64,000 nucleotides of DNA from Methylolobus aquaticus (GCA_004168015.1 SEYW01000007.1:120520-184519); one strand, 5' to 3'. Shown: positions 18,201-27,392, counted from the stretch's first letter. The notes: generated from the letters alone by a model not told the origin. Program-made: numbers and translations.

Positions 18201-20216
18201 TGGGGTTGGCGCACCATCGTAACTTGGCGTATTGGCCTGTGATTCACCAATGAATACTCTTGTCGCTTCGGATTCACCGCCCCATATCTTCCCGGCTTCG
18301 GTGGACGCATTAAAGCCTGACAGGTCTCCCGAATAACTGCCGAAGCTGGTTCCAGGAACTCTATCCGTGTCATAGGACGGATTGATATCGCTGATGATAA
18401 GTTGACTGGGGCGCGAACAAGTGGGGTAGCCCGAGGGGTAGGTTGTCCCCATATTGCCCGCGTAAGGGTTTAGCCAGTTCGGCTTCGGCAACCCCAGGTT
18501 CGCATCGTCCCCCGAAGTCCCGATCGAGAAATCCGACGTTGGACCTGACTTCCCCGAAAAATATCGGAGGCCTTCATAGATCATTTCGCCGATTGGATTG
18601 CCCCACATGCGGCAGTAGCCCTCACGCAGCGGTTGGTTGACTTCCGGGACCGTGCAATTTTGGTCGTAGGAATAGCCCGATCCGAAGCCCACCGTCTTGA
18701 GCTTGTTGATCGTCTCGACAATCCCACCGACACCATTGATAAATTGTCCCGTCGCCGCATTGACCTCGTTTCTGAAAGACAGCACATTCTTGCGGATGAT
18801 TCCGCCCGATGTATTCTTCGTATAAGAACCGGTCAACAGACCGAACATCATGGCGTCATCCTCGCCATGCTCATGGAGCAATCCCGTCGGCTTGTAGATC
18901 GTTGTGCTGCCCGACTTGTAGGCCTTGCAGTCGGTTTCCAGCAGACCGTCGACACAGGCTTTGACACGTACGGTGTAGTCGGTCATTGTCGATGCCGGGA
19001 TCGTGCGTTGCCAACGCAAGTAGTAGTAGTCGTTACCGTTGCGCTCTTGATGCCGGAACCTGAAGGTGTGAGCCCCAGCGGCCAGCGTGACGCTGCCACT
19101 ATGTGTCGTGCAGTCGCACTTGGAATGCTGGCCATACCAACTGGCTATGACTGAGCCGTCGATCAGCACATCGACTGCATCGTCACCATCCACGGCAAAG
19201 GTGTAGGTTCCACCGGCTCCCTCCGGAATGACCAACTGCCCATCGAACAACGTAACGTAATAGTCACCAGCGCCGAAAGGATTTCCAGAGCCATTTACAT
19301 TCGCCGCCGGCCCCGAGCCTGAGCGATTCGCAGTGGTACCATACGTCGAAACAAGCGAAGTAAAGGCAGGGCCGTCGACGGGCGAACTCGTGTAGCCCGG
19401 TGTAAGGTAGGTCGTCTGCGTCAGATTCGAAAAGTATCCGGAAGGGACGATCTCCCAATACGTGGAACCGCTCGTGGCGCAATTGGCCCGAGTATTGTTT
19501 CCGGTTGCGCATTGAGTACCGGCAACAGGTCGCTCGATCGACAGCCATTCCCAGACACGGTAGGCACTGTCGGTCAGGACACGCAGCAGCGGATCGCTGG
19601 TCCCGTAGAGTGTCGTATTGGCGAAGAGGTGCCGTGTTCCGGGGTAGGGAGCGGACAGCGGTGTGTACTGAGAAATGTCGAAACCATTGGTCGTGACATC
19701 CTTGTATTCCTTGCCCCAACTATGCGCATCCTGCGGGATGAACACTCGCTCGAGAATCGTCTCGGCGGTCGAGTCCGTGCTGCGGTAGCCGCCATATAGA
19801 ACCTTTCGCAGCGCATCCATGCGGGATGTCGTCAGATAATTCAGGAAGTCTCCACTCCACTCTCCTGAACATTTCTTCGTCATCGTTCTCGCAGTGGGCG
19901 AAAAGACGCCACTCCCATAGGAGTAGCACTTATAGGAATCGAAGTAACCGAAATAATCGATGGCAGGGTTATAGCCAACATCCAGGACACCGTCACCGTT
20001 CAGGTCGGATGCGTCGTTATAAGCCTCATAGTACAGCTTGTGGTCGCGCCCCATGGTAATCAAGACCAAAGGTGGGGCGTTAACGCCCAGAAACAGCGGC
20101 GACTGCGCAATGGCACCTGCCGAGGATGTCGCCGAATTTGCCACACAGATGGCGGCAAAGAATGCGCGACCGAAGGAACGACCGATTGAGCTTACGAAGG
20201 AAGTGTATTTGGTCAC
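15210..20216 (-). CDS. pilY1: PilY1-like type IV pilus tip adhesin with embedded PA14-like domain
   Basis: PilY1 caps the pilus with the minor pilins and acts in adhesion, mechanosensing and retraction control. The 1668-residue protein starts at GTG, five bases after a GGAGG. It has a signal peptide (to about residue 38), an N-terminal PilY1 region with a calcium-loop-like DLNGDGVLD (71-79), and a C-terminal beta-propeller (about 1150-1500) with the DKDQDRVVDYIYAGD calcium loop and LWKFD blade motif typical of PilC/PilY1. Residues about 315-405 (DYYVTLFDGQLVIPEG...YTFAVDGDDAVDVLIDG...HTFRFRHQE) look like an inserted PA14 domain, a carbohydrate-binding module not present in the P. aeruginosa protein. 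It lies inside the minor pilin operon. Confidence 0.94.
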   Translation of the reverse strand: MTKYTSFVSSIGRSFGRAFFAAICVANSATSSAGAIAQSPLFLGVNAPPLVLITMGRDHKLYYEAYNDASDLNGDGVLDVGYNPAIDYFGYFDSYKCYSYGSGVFSPTARTMTKKCSGEWSGDFLNYLTTSRMDALRKVLYGGYRSTDSTAETILERVFIPQDAHSWGKEYKDVTTNGFDISQYTPLSAPYPGTRHLFANTTLYGTSDPLLRVLTDSAYRVWEWLSIERPVAGTQCATGNNTRANCATSGSTYWEIVPSGYFSNLTQTTYLTPGYTSSPVDGPAFTSLVSTYGTTANRSGSGPAANVNGSGNPFGAGDYYVTLFDGQLVIPEGAGGTYTFAVDGDDAVDVLIDGSVIASWYGQHSKCDCTTHSGSVTLAAGAHTFRFRHQERNGNDYYYLRWQRTIPASTMTDYTVRVKACVDGLLETDCKAYKSGSTTIYKPTGLLHEHGEDDAMMFGLLTGSYTKNTSGGIIRKNVLSFRNEVNAATGQFINGVGGIVETINKLKTVGFGSGYSYDQNCTVPEVNQPLREGYCRMWGNPIGEMIYEGLRYFSGKSGPTSDFSIGTSGDDANLGLPKPNWLNPYAGNMGTTYPSGYPTCSRPSQLIISDINPSYDTDRVPGTSFGSYSGDLSGFNASTEAGKIWGGESEATRVFIGESQANTPSYDGAPTPKTVNSFNNIRGLAPEEPTREGGFYSAAAALFGKTHDLNAVSGPQKTDTFSVVLASPLPRIEIPVAGQTVTLVPFGKTVGGCGTFNRNQGYYQPTNTIVDFYVDTIRNTAAVNYDASINGGRPYGKFRINYEDSEYGSDHDMDAIVEYTFAVQADNTVSISLRSDYAAGGCIQHMGYVISGTTADGTYLEVRDSDTNSDVDYFLDTPPGQLPGGTWSDGQGLPLTTSRAFSVGSTTSASYLKHDPLWYAAKWGGFFDKKNPSTNLGNDQLDGDEWDLDHDGVPDSYFLVTNAGKLKEQLTKAFNEIKARVGSAASIATNSTRLDTGTHIYQAKFNSEDWSGQLLAFQISSNGSITDRSINGVRDGIIDAKDALWDARDNLPAAGERAVFSYDPTPADPGGIAFQWTNLNDAQQLALAGTADDNSQSGLDLVAYLRGDQSKEKNNGPFRPRETVLGDIVNSDPLFVGSENFGYKTLPAGGSAYASFLSNKESRVKMLYVGANDGMLHAFRVDTGAELFAYLPGLLVDSHLATLASEPYAHRYFVDGSPRAGDAYLDGAWHTILVGTTGAGGRGVFALDVTNPAAFSASNVLWEFTATSDADLGYTLPQPSVVHMADGSWAAVVANGYNSPAGHAVLFILDLRDGSVIRKIDTGATGNTVISKNGLSTPIAIDKDQDRVVDYIYAGDLVGNLWKFDVSDPDPGAWGVAGGTSPFFVACASSTVPCSDANRQPITGKPQVGKATDAMQVERGGGLMVYFGTGKYFEDGDSIVPEDPQLQTFYGLWDTDPDDGTLDAISGRGELQGQSIVAETSKGAFDLRVTTSNPVNYADAAVVVKDEAGNDLTLQPQKGWYLDLKPASGVKQGERVVTYPLLRGERVIFVTVIPSPNPCDYGGTSWLMELAASSGQRSASAPFDIYGANGAPDGVINTQDLVSAMIGAATRDLAPSGKKSNIGIIKTPGVIGGGELEYKYTSGSSGELEVTTETGADAGGRQTWIQLR

Positions 20217-20244
20217 GGCAACCTCCGGAGCAGCCCCAGGCTCG

Positions 20245-20778
20245 CTAACGTTTATGAACCGACTGTAGAATAACTTCCGCGCTCGTCGTGCCCCCGATAC
20301 CTCGTCCCGTTATCCGAAAGTAGCATCGCTCGACTGGAGCGACTTCCAAACTGACCGGCGCACACAGATAGGGAATTTCTTCGACGACATAGCGAGGTCC
20401 GACCGATACTGCCGCCAAGTTGGCTCCGCTGTAGGTCATGACACCCGATGAATCCCAGAACGACGCATCCAGCAGTGGGAGCGGATCGTTGGCTGTGGCA
20501 TCGCGGTTATAGTCATTCTCGGAATATAGACCAGCGACGCAATCCTGAAGCCCGTTTGCTGCCGAGACACAGCGCTCTCCGGCTCTAAGTGCGGTCTCGG
20601 CAGCCTGGAACGCCACATTCCGATCCCGTAGATTGCCTGCCATCTTCTCTTCGAGATTCGTGACCCGCATCGCCGTTACACCAATCAGCGTCATGACCAG
20701 CAGCATCAGGAGGCCCGTAATTAGAGCCGCGCCGGACTGAGTAGTAGCATTAAGGCCAAGCCTGTCGGTCGCGTTCAT
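20245..20778 (-). CDS. pilX: Minor pilin PilX
   Basis: The 177-residue prepilin-like protein has the atypical PilX start QSG|AALITGLLMLLVMTLIG, without Glu at +5, then the conserved NLEEKMAGNLRDRNVAFQAAE-type helix that defines the family. Four Cys in the C-terminal half could form disulfides. It lies three bases after pilW and 28 before pilY1. PilX primes pilus assembly and is the tip-side partner recognised with PilY1. Confidence 0.92.
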   Translation of the reverse strand: MNATDRLGLNATTQSGAALITGLLMLLVMTLIGVTAMRVTNLEEKMAGNLRDRNVAFQAAETALRAGERCVSAANGLQDCVAGLYSENDYNRDATANDPLPLLDASFWDSSGVMTYSGANLAAVSVGPRYVVEEIPYLCAPVSLEVAPVERCYFRITGRGIGGTTSAEVILQSVHKR

Positions 20779-20781
20779 GAT

Positions 20782-21663
20782 TCAAGGCAGCTTATTGCGG
20801 AGTGCAATGGTCGTCTCAAAGCTGCGGCGCAGCCGGCGATCGGTAACCTCTACGCCATTGAACACATAGGTCTGTGGTGCAGCAATCAGATTGTCTTCAG
20901 AGCGCAGTTCGAAGCCTATCCTGACACTGACAACGTTACCCCAAGAACCAGCGGGAACGCTGATCGCCGGGAGATATCGGATCGTCGGCAACGTACCACC
21001 CGTGTATAAACCATAAAGCACATTGAGGTTGCCAAATCCACTGACTAATGGCTGCGGGCTCTTCAGGGTAATCGTTCTGGCTGTGACTCCAGCAGTAGCG
21101 GAACATTCATTCAGCTGCGGCGTCGCCTCGTTCTGCTCTTGTGTCATGGTGACGACTATCACGCTACATTCCAACTCGGCATCGTCTATGTCGGCTGCAA
21201 AGGTGTTTATCGCAACGTCGCATCGATCTAACGCAGCGCCCAGACAGTCCGCGACCCGATCATCGGCATCACCCTTGCCATCGCCCGCTCCTTGCAACCG
21301 GATGCTGACCGAATCTGCGGTACCGGTTATCACTTGCCCGGTGCTGAAACTCGGTACGGTGGCGCGCGCCGGAAAAGCAACCGGACCGGTATTCCAGGGA
21401 ATGCTGCGATAGCCGGCAATCCGGATGTTCTTCTTCAGGAATTCGATCACAAAGCGCCCGTCCTCCTGCAGCCGCGCCTGCCCCTCCTGAAGCCGGTAGG
21501 TCTGCCGGCTGCCGAGATAGATCTGCCCAATGCCTGCGATGAGGATCAAGCCCGCCGTCAAACCGATCATTACTTCGACGAGCGAGAAACCGCCCATGCG
21601 ACCCCAATCTAGACCGGGCCGGGGCGCAACATGTCCTCCGGATTGAGTCAGACGATGAGTCAT
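20782..21663 (-). CDS. pilW: Minor pilin PilW
   Basis: The 293-residue protein has the prepilin motif G|FSLVEVMIGLTAGLILIAG with Glu at +5, followed by YLGSRQTYRLQEGQARLQEDGRF-type sequence, the hallmark of PilW. The start is set by an ATGA overlap with the pilV stop (ATG at 21663), rather than by the longer open frame. The leader is about 23 residues. The C-terminal domain ends FETTIALRNKLP, also typical. PilW is part of the minor pilin priming complex. Confidence 0.93.
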   Translation of the reverse strand: MTHRLTQSGGHVAPRPGLDWGRMGGFSLVEVMIGLTAGLILIAGIGQIYLGSRQTYRLQEGQARLQEDGRFVIEFLKKNIRIAGYRSIPWNTGPVAFPARATVPSFSTGQVITGTADSVSIRLQGAGDGKGDADDRVADCLGAALDRCDVAINTFAADIDDAELECSVIVVTMTQEQNEATPQLNECSATAGVTARTITLKSPQPLVSGFGNLNVLYGLYTGGTLPTIRYLPAISVPAGSWGNVVSVRIGFELRSEDNLIAAPQTYVFNGVEVTDRRLRRSFETTIALRNKLP

Positions 21664-22175
21664 GGCTGAAAACTCGTTACGAAGGCGGGATCGTTTGCGT
21701 CGACCGCACCGGAGCGATCGTCGTCCCATGAGATCCTGACCGCATAGGCGCTACCCTGCCCATCGCAATCGGCTGTCTCGGGTGTGCCGTCACGGCACAC
21801 GGTACCGGTACCGAGGGGCAAATCAGCCGCCAGATGGTTTGACCATTGCGCAAAGTCGTAGCCCGCCATCTGCAGCGGCGTGCATGCGCTCGCAACGCAA
21901 TCATCGGCGCTGGCGACGACGTTGTGATAGTTCCCGTCGGCGAGTCCGATCCGGTTGGCACGCATTCGATCGACCATATCGTAGGCCGCTTGCGTGGCAA
22001 CCGATCGGAAATGAGCACTCTGGTTGTTGCGCAGGCTCATGACCTGCAAGCCGGCAAGCCCCAAAAGGCCAAGTCCCAGCACGAGCGCGGCGACCAATAC
22101 CTCGATCAGGGTGAAGCCTGCTTCGCGCGTGCCGACCTGAATGGCGCTACGGGAATGTCTGTGATTCACGAGCAC
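21660..22175 (-). CDS. pilV: Minor pilin PilV
   Basis: The 171-residue prepilin has the motif G|FTLIEVLVAALVLGLGLLGLAGLQ, characteristic of PilV. The following RNNQSAHFRSVATQAAYDMVDRMR region and the four-Cys C-terminal domain also fit. It starts at a GTG overlapping the end of fimT by ten bases, and its TGA overlaps the pilW ATG, so fimT-pilV-pilW are translationally coupled. An alternative GTG lies two codons further in. Confidence 0.93.
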   Translation of the reverse strand: MLVNHRHSRSAIQVGTREAGFTLIEVLVAALVLGLGLLGLAGLQVMSLRNNQSAHFRSVATQAAYDMVDRMRANRIGLADGNYHNVVASADDCVASACTPLQMAGYDFAQWSNHLAADLPLGTGTVCRDGTPETADCDGQGSAYAVRISWDDDRSGAVDANDPAFVTSFQP

Positions 22176-22696
22176 GACACCTTATTCACGGTCGCCCGCC
22201 CGGTGCGACTGACCACGATGGAGCGGCCCTGGACGCTGGAGATACCGGAACACAAGGTGAGCGTTCCCGCCTGGAAACCGCCCGAGGTGAGTTGAGTAAC
22301 ACCGGCACCAACGAACGAGATGTAGGAAGCGACAGAAGAGTTACCCGACAGGCTTGAGGTGCCGAGGTCGGAATGCACGGCCAGCGGCGATCCCTCATCC
22401 GCGGTCGCATTGTTGTTGCTGTCGACGATTACAATCCACCCCTGATCCCACGCACCCGAGCCGCTGCAACTCGCCCCATCGGCACTCTTGCAGAGGGTCA
22501 CGCGTGTACCTCGCTTTACCGCCTCGCTGCGAGCGAGATTCAGAAATGCCACGAACTCATTGGCTTGGGCGCTCATGCGGTTGTTCTGAATCATTTGAGT
22601 GTAGCCCGGCACCCCAAGCGTCAGCACGATCGCTGAGATCGATACCGTGACCATCAACTCGATCAACGTGAAACCGAATGTCTTTTGCGCGTTCAT
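22166..22696 (-). CDS. fimT: Minor pilin FimT/FimU (GspH-like)
   Basis: The 176-residue protein has a very short leader (MNAQKTFG), cleaved before FTLIELMVTVSISAIVLTLGVPG, and a GspH-like C-terminal domain (NEFVAFLNLARSEAVKRGTRVTLC...WDQGWIVIVD). FimT/FimU connects the minor pilin complex to the shaft, and FimT homologues have also been linked to DNA uptake. It is the first gene of the minus-strand operon; the promoter must lie in 22697-22847 but no clear boxes were recognised. Confidence 0.92.
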   Translation of the reverse strand: MNAQKTFGFTLIELMVTVSISAIVLTLGVPGYTQMIQNNRMSAQANEFVAFLNLARSEAVKRGTRVTLCKSADGASCSGSGAWDQGWIVIVDSNNNATADEGSPLAVHSDLGTSSLSGNSSVASYISFVGAGVTQLTSGGFQAGTLTLCSGISSVQGRSIVVSRTGRATVNKVSCS

Positions 22697-22847
22697 GGCC
22701 CGGAGGTATAGGGCGGCTCGCCGAGCCCTGCCGTGACCGATGCACCACTTTGCGATCCGTTAGGCGGATCAAGGCCAGACGGCCACCCCGGCTCAGTTCA
22801 CCATGATTTACCAACAAGGCGCAGCGCGAACCAGACCCGCGCTCTGC

Positions 22848-23138
22848 TCAGGGCAATTGAGCGCCCCGATCCGAATGGCCGAGGTGCCGCTCCGGCGCGA
22901 TCAGGTCACGAACCCGCTGTTTCAATTCCTTCGCGTCCGGAAAGCGTCCCTCGTCTTTGCGGGACCAGACGACCACTCCATCCACCGCAACAACGAATAC
23001 GCCTCCGGTGCCCGGCACGAGACTGACCGCGCCGAGTTCCTGTTCGAACGTGGTCAGCAACTCCTGCGCTAGCCATGCCGCGCGCAGCAGCCAGCGACAT
23101 TGGGTACAGTACTCGATCTCCACACGCGGTTTCGACAT
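22848..23138 (-). CDS. SelT/SelW/SelH (Rdx) family selenoprotein-like protein
   Basis: The 96-residue protein has the thioredoxin-like redox motif CTQC at residues 11-14, where vertebrate SelW has CxxU, followed by RWLLRAAWLAQELL and the diagnostic LVPGTGGVFVVAVDG and FPDAKELKQRVRD segments. The second residue is Cys, not Sec. Family members are presumed thiol oxidoreductases of unknown substrate. The ATG at 23138 is eight bases after the TauE stop, so the two are probably co-transcribed. Confidence 0.93.
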   Translation of the reverse strand: MSKPRVEIEYCTQCRWLLRAAWLAQELLTTFEQELGAVSLVPGTGGVFVVAVDGVVVWSRKDEGRFPDAKELKQRVRDLIAPERHLGHSDRGAQLP

Positions 23139-23146
23139 AGCGAACC

Positions 23147-23995
23147 TCACTCGATGATCAACGGTCGCAGGGTTTGCCACAGCGCTGAACCCAGTGGCAT
23201 TCCGCCCTGCCAGAGCAAGCGGGCACCGACACCGATCAGGATCAGCGCAAACGCCTGCTTCAGTCGTCGCGTCGGGAGCCGGTGCGCGAGTCGTGCGCCC
23301 ACGGCGGCAGCGGGCACGCTGGCCGCGACGATGCCGACGAAGGCAGGCAGAAAAACATAGCCAATACTCGGCACGGGCATCGTGGCCTGCGACCAGCCTA
23401 GCAAGAGGTAGGTCGCCGTGCCGACGATTGCGATCGGAAATCCGCAGGCACCGGCCACGGCAACGGCTTCGGTCATTGGATAACCGTTACGCAACAGGTA
23501 CGGCACGCTCAAGGTGCCTCCGCCGATACCGAGTACCGCCGATGAAAGCCCGATCAGTGTCCCGAAAGCGGCAAAGGCCGCGCCCGCAGTCGGGCGCATT
23601 GGGGCGCCGCGCCGCGTGTGACCCAAAGTCCGAACAGCCACCCACCACAGGAACAGGCCGAACAGCGACTTGAACACCGGCACCGGCAAATGTCGGGCGA
23701 CCAGTGGCCCCACGATCGAACCGAGAACGAGGCCGGGCGCCAGACGCCAAACGGTGGGCCATGAGACCGCGCCTTGGCGGTGATGCGCGGAAACCGATGA
23801 TATGGACGTGACGACGATGGTCGCCAGCGATGTTGCGACTGCCGACAGCATCACGAGAGAATCCGGGAACCCTTGACCTGGAAGCAACCAGGCGAGAAAC
23901 GGCACGATCACGATGCCGCCACCGATACCGAACAAACCGGCCGCCAGGCCGGCGATGGCCCCACAGATCAGGTACAGCAGCAGGGATTCCCACAT
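23147..23995 (-). CDS. TauE/SafE family permease (sulfite/organosulfonate exporter type)
   Basis: The 282-residue integral membrane protein has about eight hydrophobic segments in two halves. Each half starts with the family Gly-rich motif: GLFGIGGGIVIVPFLAW early and SAVLGIGGGTLSVPYLL in the middle. Members export sulfite, sulfoacetate or related anions; the substrate here is unknown. It diverges from cca with 62 bases between and is followed by the SelW-like gene. A second, unrelated-in-detail TauE protein lies at 25582. Confidence 0.9.
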   Translation of the reverse strand: MWESLLLYLICGAIAGLAAGLFGIGGGIVIVPFLAWLLPGQGFPDSLVMLSAVATSLATIVVTSISSVSAHHRQGAVSWPTVWRLAPGLVLGSIVGPLVARHLPVPVFKSLFGLFLWWVAVRTLGHTRRGAPMRPTAGAAFAAFGTLIGLSSAVLGIGGGTLSVPYLLRNGYPMTEAVAVAGACGFPIAIVGTATYLLLGWSQATMPVPSIGYVFLPAFVGIVAASVPAAAVGARLAHRLPTRRLKQAFALILIGVGARLLWQGGMPLGSALWQTLRPLIIE

Positions 23996-24057
23996 AGACC
24001 GTTACGCCCCGATTAGAATGCTCGAATCCTATCAGGTATCCCTTCAATAACCGCAAG

Positions 24058-25296
24058 ATGAAGCGCTATCTCGTCGGCGGCGCCGTGCGCGACCAACTCC
24101 TGGGGCGACCGATTTCCGAACGCGACTGGGTCGTAATCGGCGCCACGCCAGAGCAGATGATCGCACTGGGGTTCAAGCCCGTCGGCAAGGACTTTCCGGT
24201 ATTTTTGCACCCGAAAACGCACGAAGAGCACGCACTGGCACGGACCGAGCGCAAAACGGGGCCAGGATACCGCGGCTTCGCCGTGCACACCGGCCCCGAC
24301 GTCACGCTCGAGGACGACCTGCTCCGACGTGACCTCACCATCAACGCGATGGCAATCGATGAGAACGGCCGGCTGATCGATCCTTACGGAGGCCAGCGTG
24401 ATCTCGAAGGCCGCTGCCTGCGCCACGTGTCGCCGGCATTCCGGGAGGACCCGGTCCGGATTCTAAGGATTGCCCGCTTCGCTGCCCGCTATGCGCCCCT
24501 CGGATTTACCGTTGCCGACGAAACCCGGCGCCTGATGGGTGACATGGTCGCGGCCGGGGAAGCTGACGCGCTGGTGCCGGAGCGGGTCTGGCAGGAAATG
24601 GAACGCGCGCTCGGCGAAACGGCACCCCGAGCCTTTTTCGAAACGCTGAGATCCTGCGGTGCGCTGGGCGTTCTGTTTCCGGAGATCGAACGCCTGTTCG
24701 GTGTCCCGCAACGGCCGGAGCATCATCCGGAGATCGACACCGGGTTGCATACCCTGATGGTGCTCGACCAGGCGGTCCGTCTAAGCCAAGATGCTTGCGT
24801 GCGCTTCGCGGCATTGATGCACGACCTGGGCAAAGGCACCACACCGCCGGAGCTAATCCCGCGTCATCACGGACACGAACAGCGCGGGCTCGCCCCGCTC
24901 CGCGATCTGTGCACTCGGCTCAAGGTTCCGAATGCCTATCGCAAACTGGCCGAGAAGGTCATGCTCCATCACGGGACGTGTCACCGTGTCTTCGAATTGC
25001 GTGCCGCGACGCTCGTCGACCTGCTCCAGCGCATCGACGCCTTTCATCGCGGTGACGATACCGAGAACTTTCTCCTGGCCTGCGAAGCCGACGCCCGCGG
25101 GCGTGCAGGTTATGAGGACCGACCCTACCCGCAAGCCGACTGGATCCGCGCGGCGCGGACCGCCGCCCGCGGGGTAAAGACCGAGGCGCTGACGGGACGT
25201 GGGCTTAACGGCGAAGCCTTCGGACAGGCACTCCGCGAACTGCGCATCCGGGCCGTCCGCGCAGCCCGTCAAGACTTTTCCAGCCCCGCAACTTGA
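24058..25296 (+). CDS. cca: Multifunctional CCA-adding tRNA nucleotidyltransferase
   Basis: Cca adds or repairs the 3' CCA of tRNAs. The 412-residue protein is a class II enzyme with [20 protein letters not shown] carrying the catalytic carboxylates in the expected place, [10 protein letters not shown] and the template-forming [11 protein letters not shown] region. A C-terminal HD phosphohydrolase domain has HDLGKG (about residue 255), giving the phosphatase and phosphodiesterase activities of gammaproteobacterial enzymes. It starts at the ATG at 24058. Length is normal (E. coli 412). Confidence 0.96.
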   Translation: MKRYLVGGAVRDQLLGRPISERDWVVIGATPEQMIALGFKPVGKDFPVFLHPKTHEEHALARTERKTGPGYRGFAVHTGPDVTLEDDLLRRDLTINAMAIDENGRLIDPYGGQRDLEGRCLRHVSPAFREDPVRILRIARFAARYAPLGFTVADETRRLMGDMVAAGEADALVPERVWQEMERALGETAPRAFFETLRSCGALGVLFPEIERLFGVPQRPEHHPEIDTGLHTLMVLDQAVRLSQDACVRFAALMHDLGKGTTPPELIPRHHGHEQRGLAPLRDLCTRLKVPNAYRKLAEKVMLHHGTCHRVFELRAATLVDLLQRIDAFHRGDDTENFLLACEADARGRAGYEDRPYPQADWIRAARTAARGVKTEALTGRGLNGEAFGQALRELRIRAVRAARQDFSSPAT

Positions 25297-25581
25297 CGTC
25301 GGAGCGGAGCGCTACTACGCCCGTTTCACTGCGCCGCAAGCGTTTCAAGACGAAACGGATCGAGACGTTCAAGCCCCTTCCGCTCGCGACATCTCCGGAC
25401 CCACGGCCTGCGGCCACCCGAGCCCGTGCTGCAACGCACGCCCCGTTGCCATTCCCTGGCACGAAAGTAGCTGGCATTCCGGTGCATCGCCACTAACCCA
25501 ACCAACCGCTTCGATGAGCCGCACTTCAACGCCAGACACCCACAGCGCACCGTTCGTCGAATACAGCGGGGGACAGCGGCG
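25297..25581. other. Gene-free gap after cca
   Basis: No gene is visible in these 285 bases. CGTTTC-AAGAC-GAAACG at 25341-25357 forms a perfect 6-bp hairpin 45 bases after the cca stop, without a T-run, and may mark the transcript end. Confidence 0.35.
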
Positions 25582-26556
25582 ATGACCCTGATCGTTGTCC
25601 TCTCGGCAGGGATCGGACTGCTGTTGGGGCTGCTCGGCGGCGGCGGCTCGATACTGACGCTACCCATGTTGGTGTATCTCGTCCACATGGAGCCCAAGGC
25701 AGCCATCGCGACCTCGCTGCTGGTCGTTGGAACGACCAGCGCGGTGGCCATGATCGGTCGCGCCCTGCGCGGGAGTGTCTGCTGGAAGACCGGCCTTTCG
25801 TTCGGGCTCGCCAGCATGCTCGGCGCCTATGCCGGCGGGCGCCTGGCCGAGTTCGTTCCAAGCAGCGTCCTGCTGCTGGGTTTCGCGATGCTGATGTTCG
25901 GGACGGCGTTTGCGATGCTGAGCAGCTGCCGGCGGACACCCGAAAGTGAGCTCGGAGGCCCGCTGTGTCCAGCCCACCTGCCACTATTGGCCATCGCGTT
26001 CGACGGCATTCTGGTAGGCTGCCTTACCGGACTGGTCGGTGCCGGCGGCGGCTTTTTGATCGTGCCCGCCCTGGCCTTGCTCGGTGGGTTGCCGATGCAG
26101 TCGGCTGTCGGCACTTCCTTGATGGTACTGGCATTGCAGTCTTTCGCCGCCCTCGCGGGGCACATCCAGCACGTCAGCATCGATCTCGATCTGGCCGGCA
26201 TCATCGTCGGCGGGACAGTCGGCGGCAGTCTTCTGGGCGCACTGATCGCACGCTTCGTCAATGGCACGGCGCTGCGGCGCCTTTTCGGTGTGCTCGTCAT
26301 CGGGGTGGCCAGCTATCTTGTCTATCGCGAAGCGAGCACCGACCTGCTGCACGAGATTCGCAATCAACTGGGGGCCGAACTCATGACGCAGGCGGGAGCG
26401 CGATTGTTCTGGGTCTGGGTTGCCGACGCGATCCTTGCCGTACTGGGCATCCTGAGCCTTGGCGTCTGGCTGCACACACCCGCTCGCCCACGCAGCATGC
26501 ACTACCCCTCCGACCTGAATCGGGGTAGTTCCTCACTGCGCAGCGCTCTTGAATGA
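25582..26556 (+). CDS. TauE/SafE family permease
   Basis: This 324-residue membrane protein has the duplicated TauE architecture: GLLLGLLGGGGSILTLPML at the N-terminus and TGLVGAGGGFLIVPALALL in the second half. About eight membrane segments are followed by a hydrophilic C-terminal tail of about 35 residues. The tail and the 324-residue length distinguish it from the 282-residue protein at 23147. A G-rich stretch precedes the ATG. Transport of a sulfur-containing anion is likely from the family; direction and substrate are not known. Confidence 0.9.
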   Translation: MTLIVVLSAGIGLLLGLLGGGGSILTLPMLVYLVHMEPKAAIATSLLVVGTTSAVAMIGRALRGSVCWKTGLSFGLASMLGAYAGGRLAEFVPSSVLLLGFAMLMFGTAFAMLSSCRRTPESELGGPLCPAHLPLLAIAFDGILVGCLTGLVGAGGGFLIVPALALLGGLPMQSAVGTSLMVLALQSFAALAGHIQHVSIDLDLAGIIVGGTVGGSLLGALIARFVNGTALRRLFGVLVIGVASYLVYREASTDLLHEIRNQLGAELMTQAGARLFWVWVADAILAVLGILSLGVWLHTPARPRSMHYPSDLNRGSSSLRSALE

Positions 26557-26846
26557 CGGGAGTCCTCGTCGAACTGCTGGCCTGCTGCCCCCCCCCAGCG
26601 GCAACCTGCTCGAGGACGATCCGACCAAGCGATCAGTTCAACCCCGCCGCAGTCCTTCTGATTGCGAGTCGCACCAAGCGCACGCCCCGACGCTTTCCCG
26701 GCGGTGGCTCAGTCAGTCCTTTGTCAAGCTGCGCGGACCCCGTGTAGTATCCGGGAGAGATGGCGCAAGCGGACCAGCCTGCCTGCTCATCGGCGGCGGC
26801 AGACGCTGCCGATCCACCAATAACCAAGTCTGAGAACGGAAACCCG

Positions 26847-27275
26847 ATGATGAACATTAACGTCGCACCAGGACTGCGTCCGAGCTCGGTCGGAAGCCTG
26901 ACCACGTTTCTTATAGCCTTTGCTGCCTCGGGTTGCGCGACCATGGATAAGGATCAGGTCACGGAAGTCGAACGAATGCTCATCGCTTCGGGATTCGAAG
27001 AGAAGCTCGCCGATACGCCAGAGAAATTGGCGCACCTCCAGTCCCTGCCACAGCTGGATATCACCGGGCACAAAGACGGCGACAAGCCCCGCTTCGTTTA
27101 TGCCGACGCGACCTATTGCCAGTGTCTGTACGTTGGTGATCAGGCCGCCTACAAGCGGTACCAGGACTATGCGCGCAAAAACTCGAAGATGGACCAGCAG
27201 CGGCAACAGACCATGTGGAACCACGCCAACCGCATGCGTTGGGATATGTGGGGCCCGTATGGGGGGGGTCTGTAG
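26847..27275 (+). CDS. Putative lipoprotein, tandem paralogue A
   Basis: The 142-residue protein has a signal sequence ending in the lipobox AASGC near residue 32, so it is probably an outer-membrane or periplasmic lipoprotein. The mature part reads ATMDKDQVTEVERML(I)ASGFEEKLADTPEK. It then has FVYADATYCQCLYVGDQAAYKRYQDYA with a Cys-x-Cys pair, a Gln-rich segment and a C-terminal MRWDMWGPYGG. The gene at 27393 shares all these blocks. The family was not recognised; the start could be either of two adjacent ATGs. Confidence 0.75.
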   Translation: MMNINVAPGLRPSSVGSLTTFLIAFAASGCATMDKDQVTEVERMLIASGFEEKLADTPEKLAHLQSLPQLDITGHKDGDKPRFVYADATYCQCLYVGDQAAYKRYQDYARKNSKMDQQRQQTMWNHANRMRWDMWGPYGGGL

Positions 27276-27392
27276 GACTATGGGAACACGGTTAGGCACG
27301 AACCGGCCGGGGGTCGGCCAAGCCGAGGGCACCCGGCACGAAGTTCCGGCATAATAGGGCCTGGGCATTTCGTCACACGAGGGATTCGAGGA

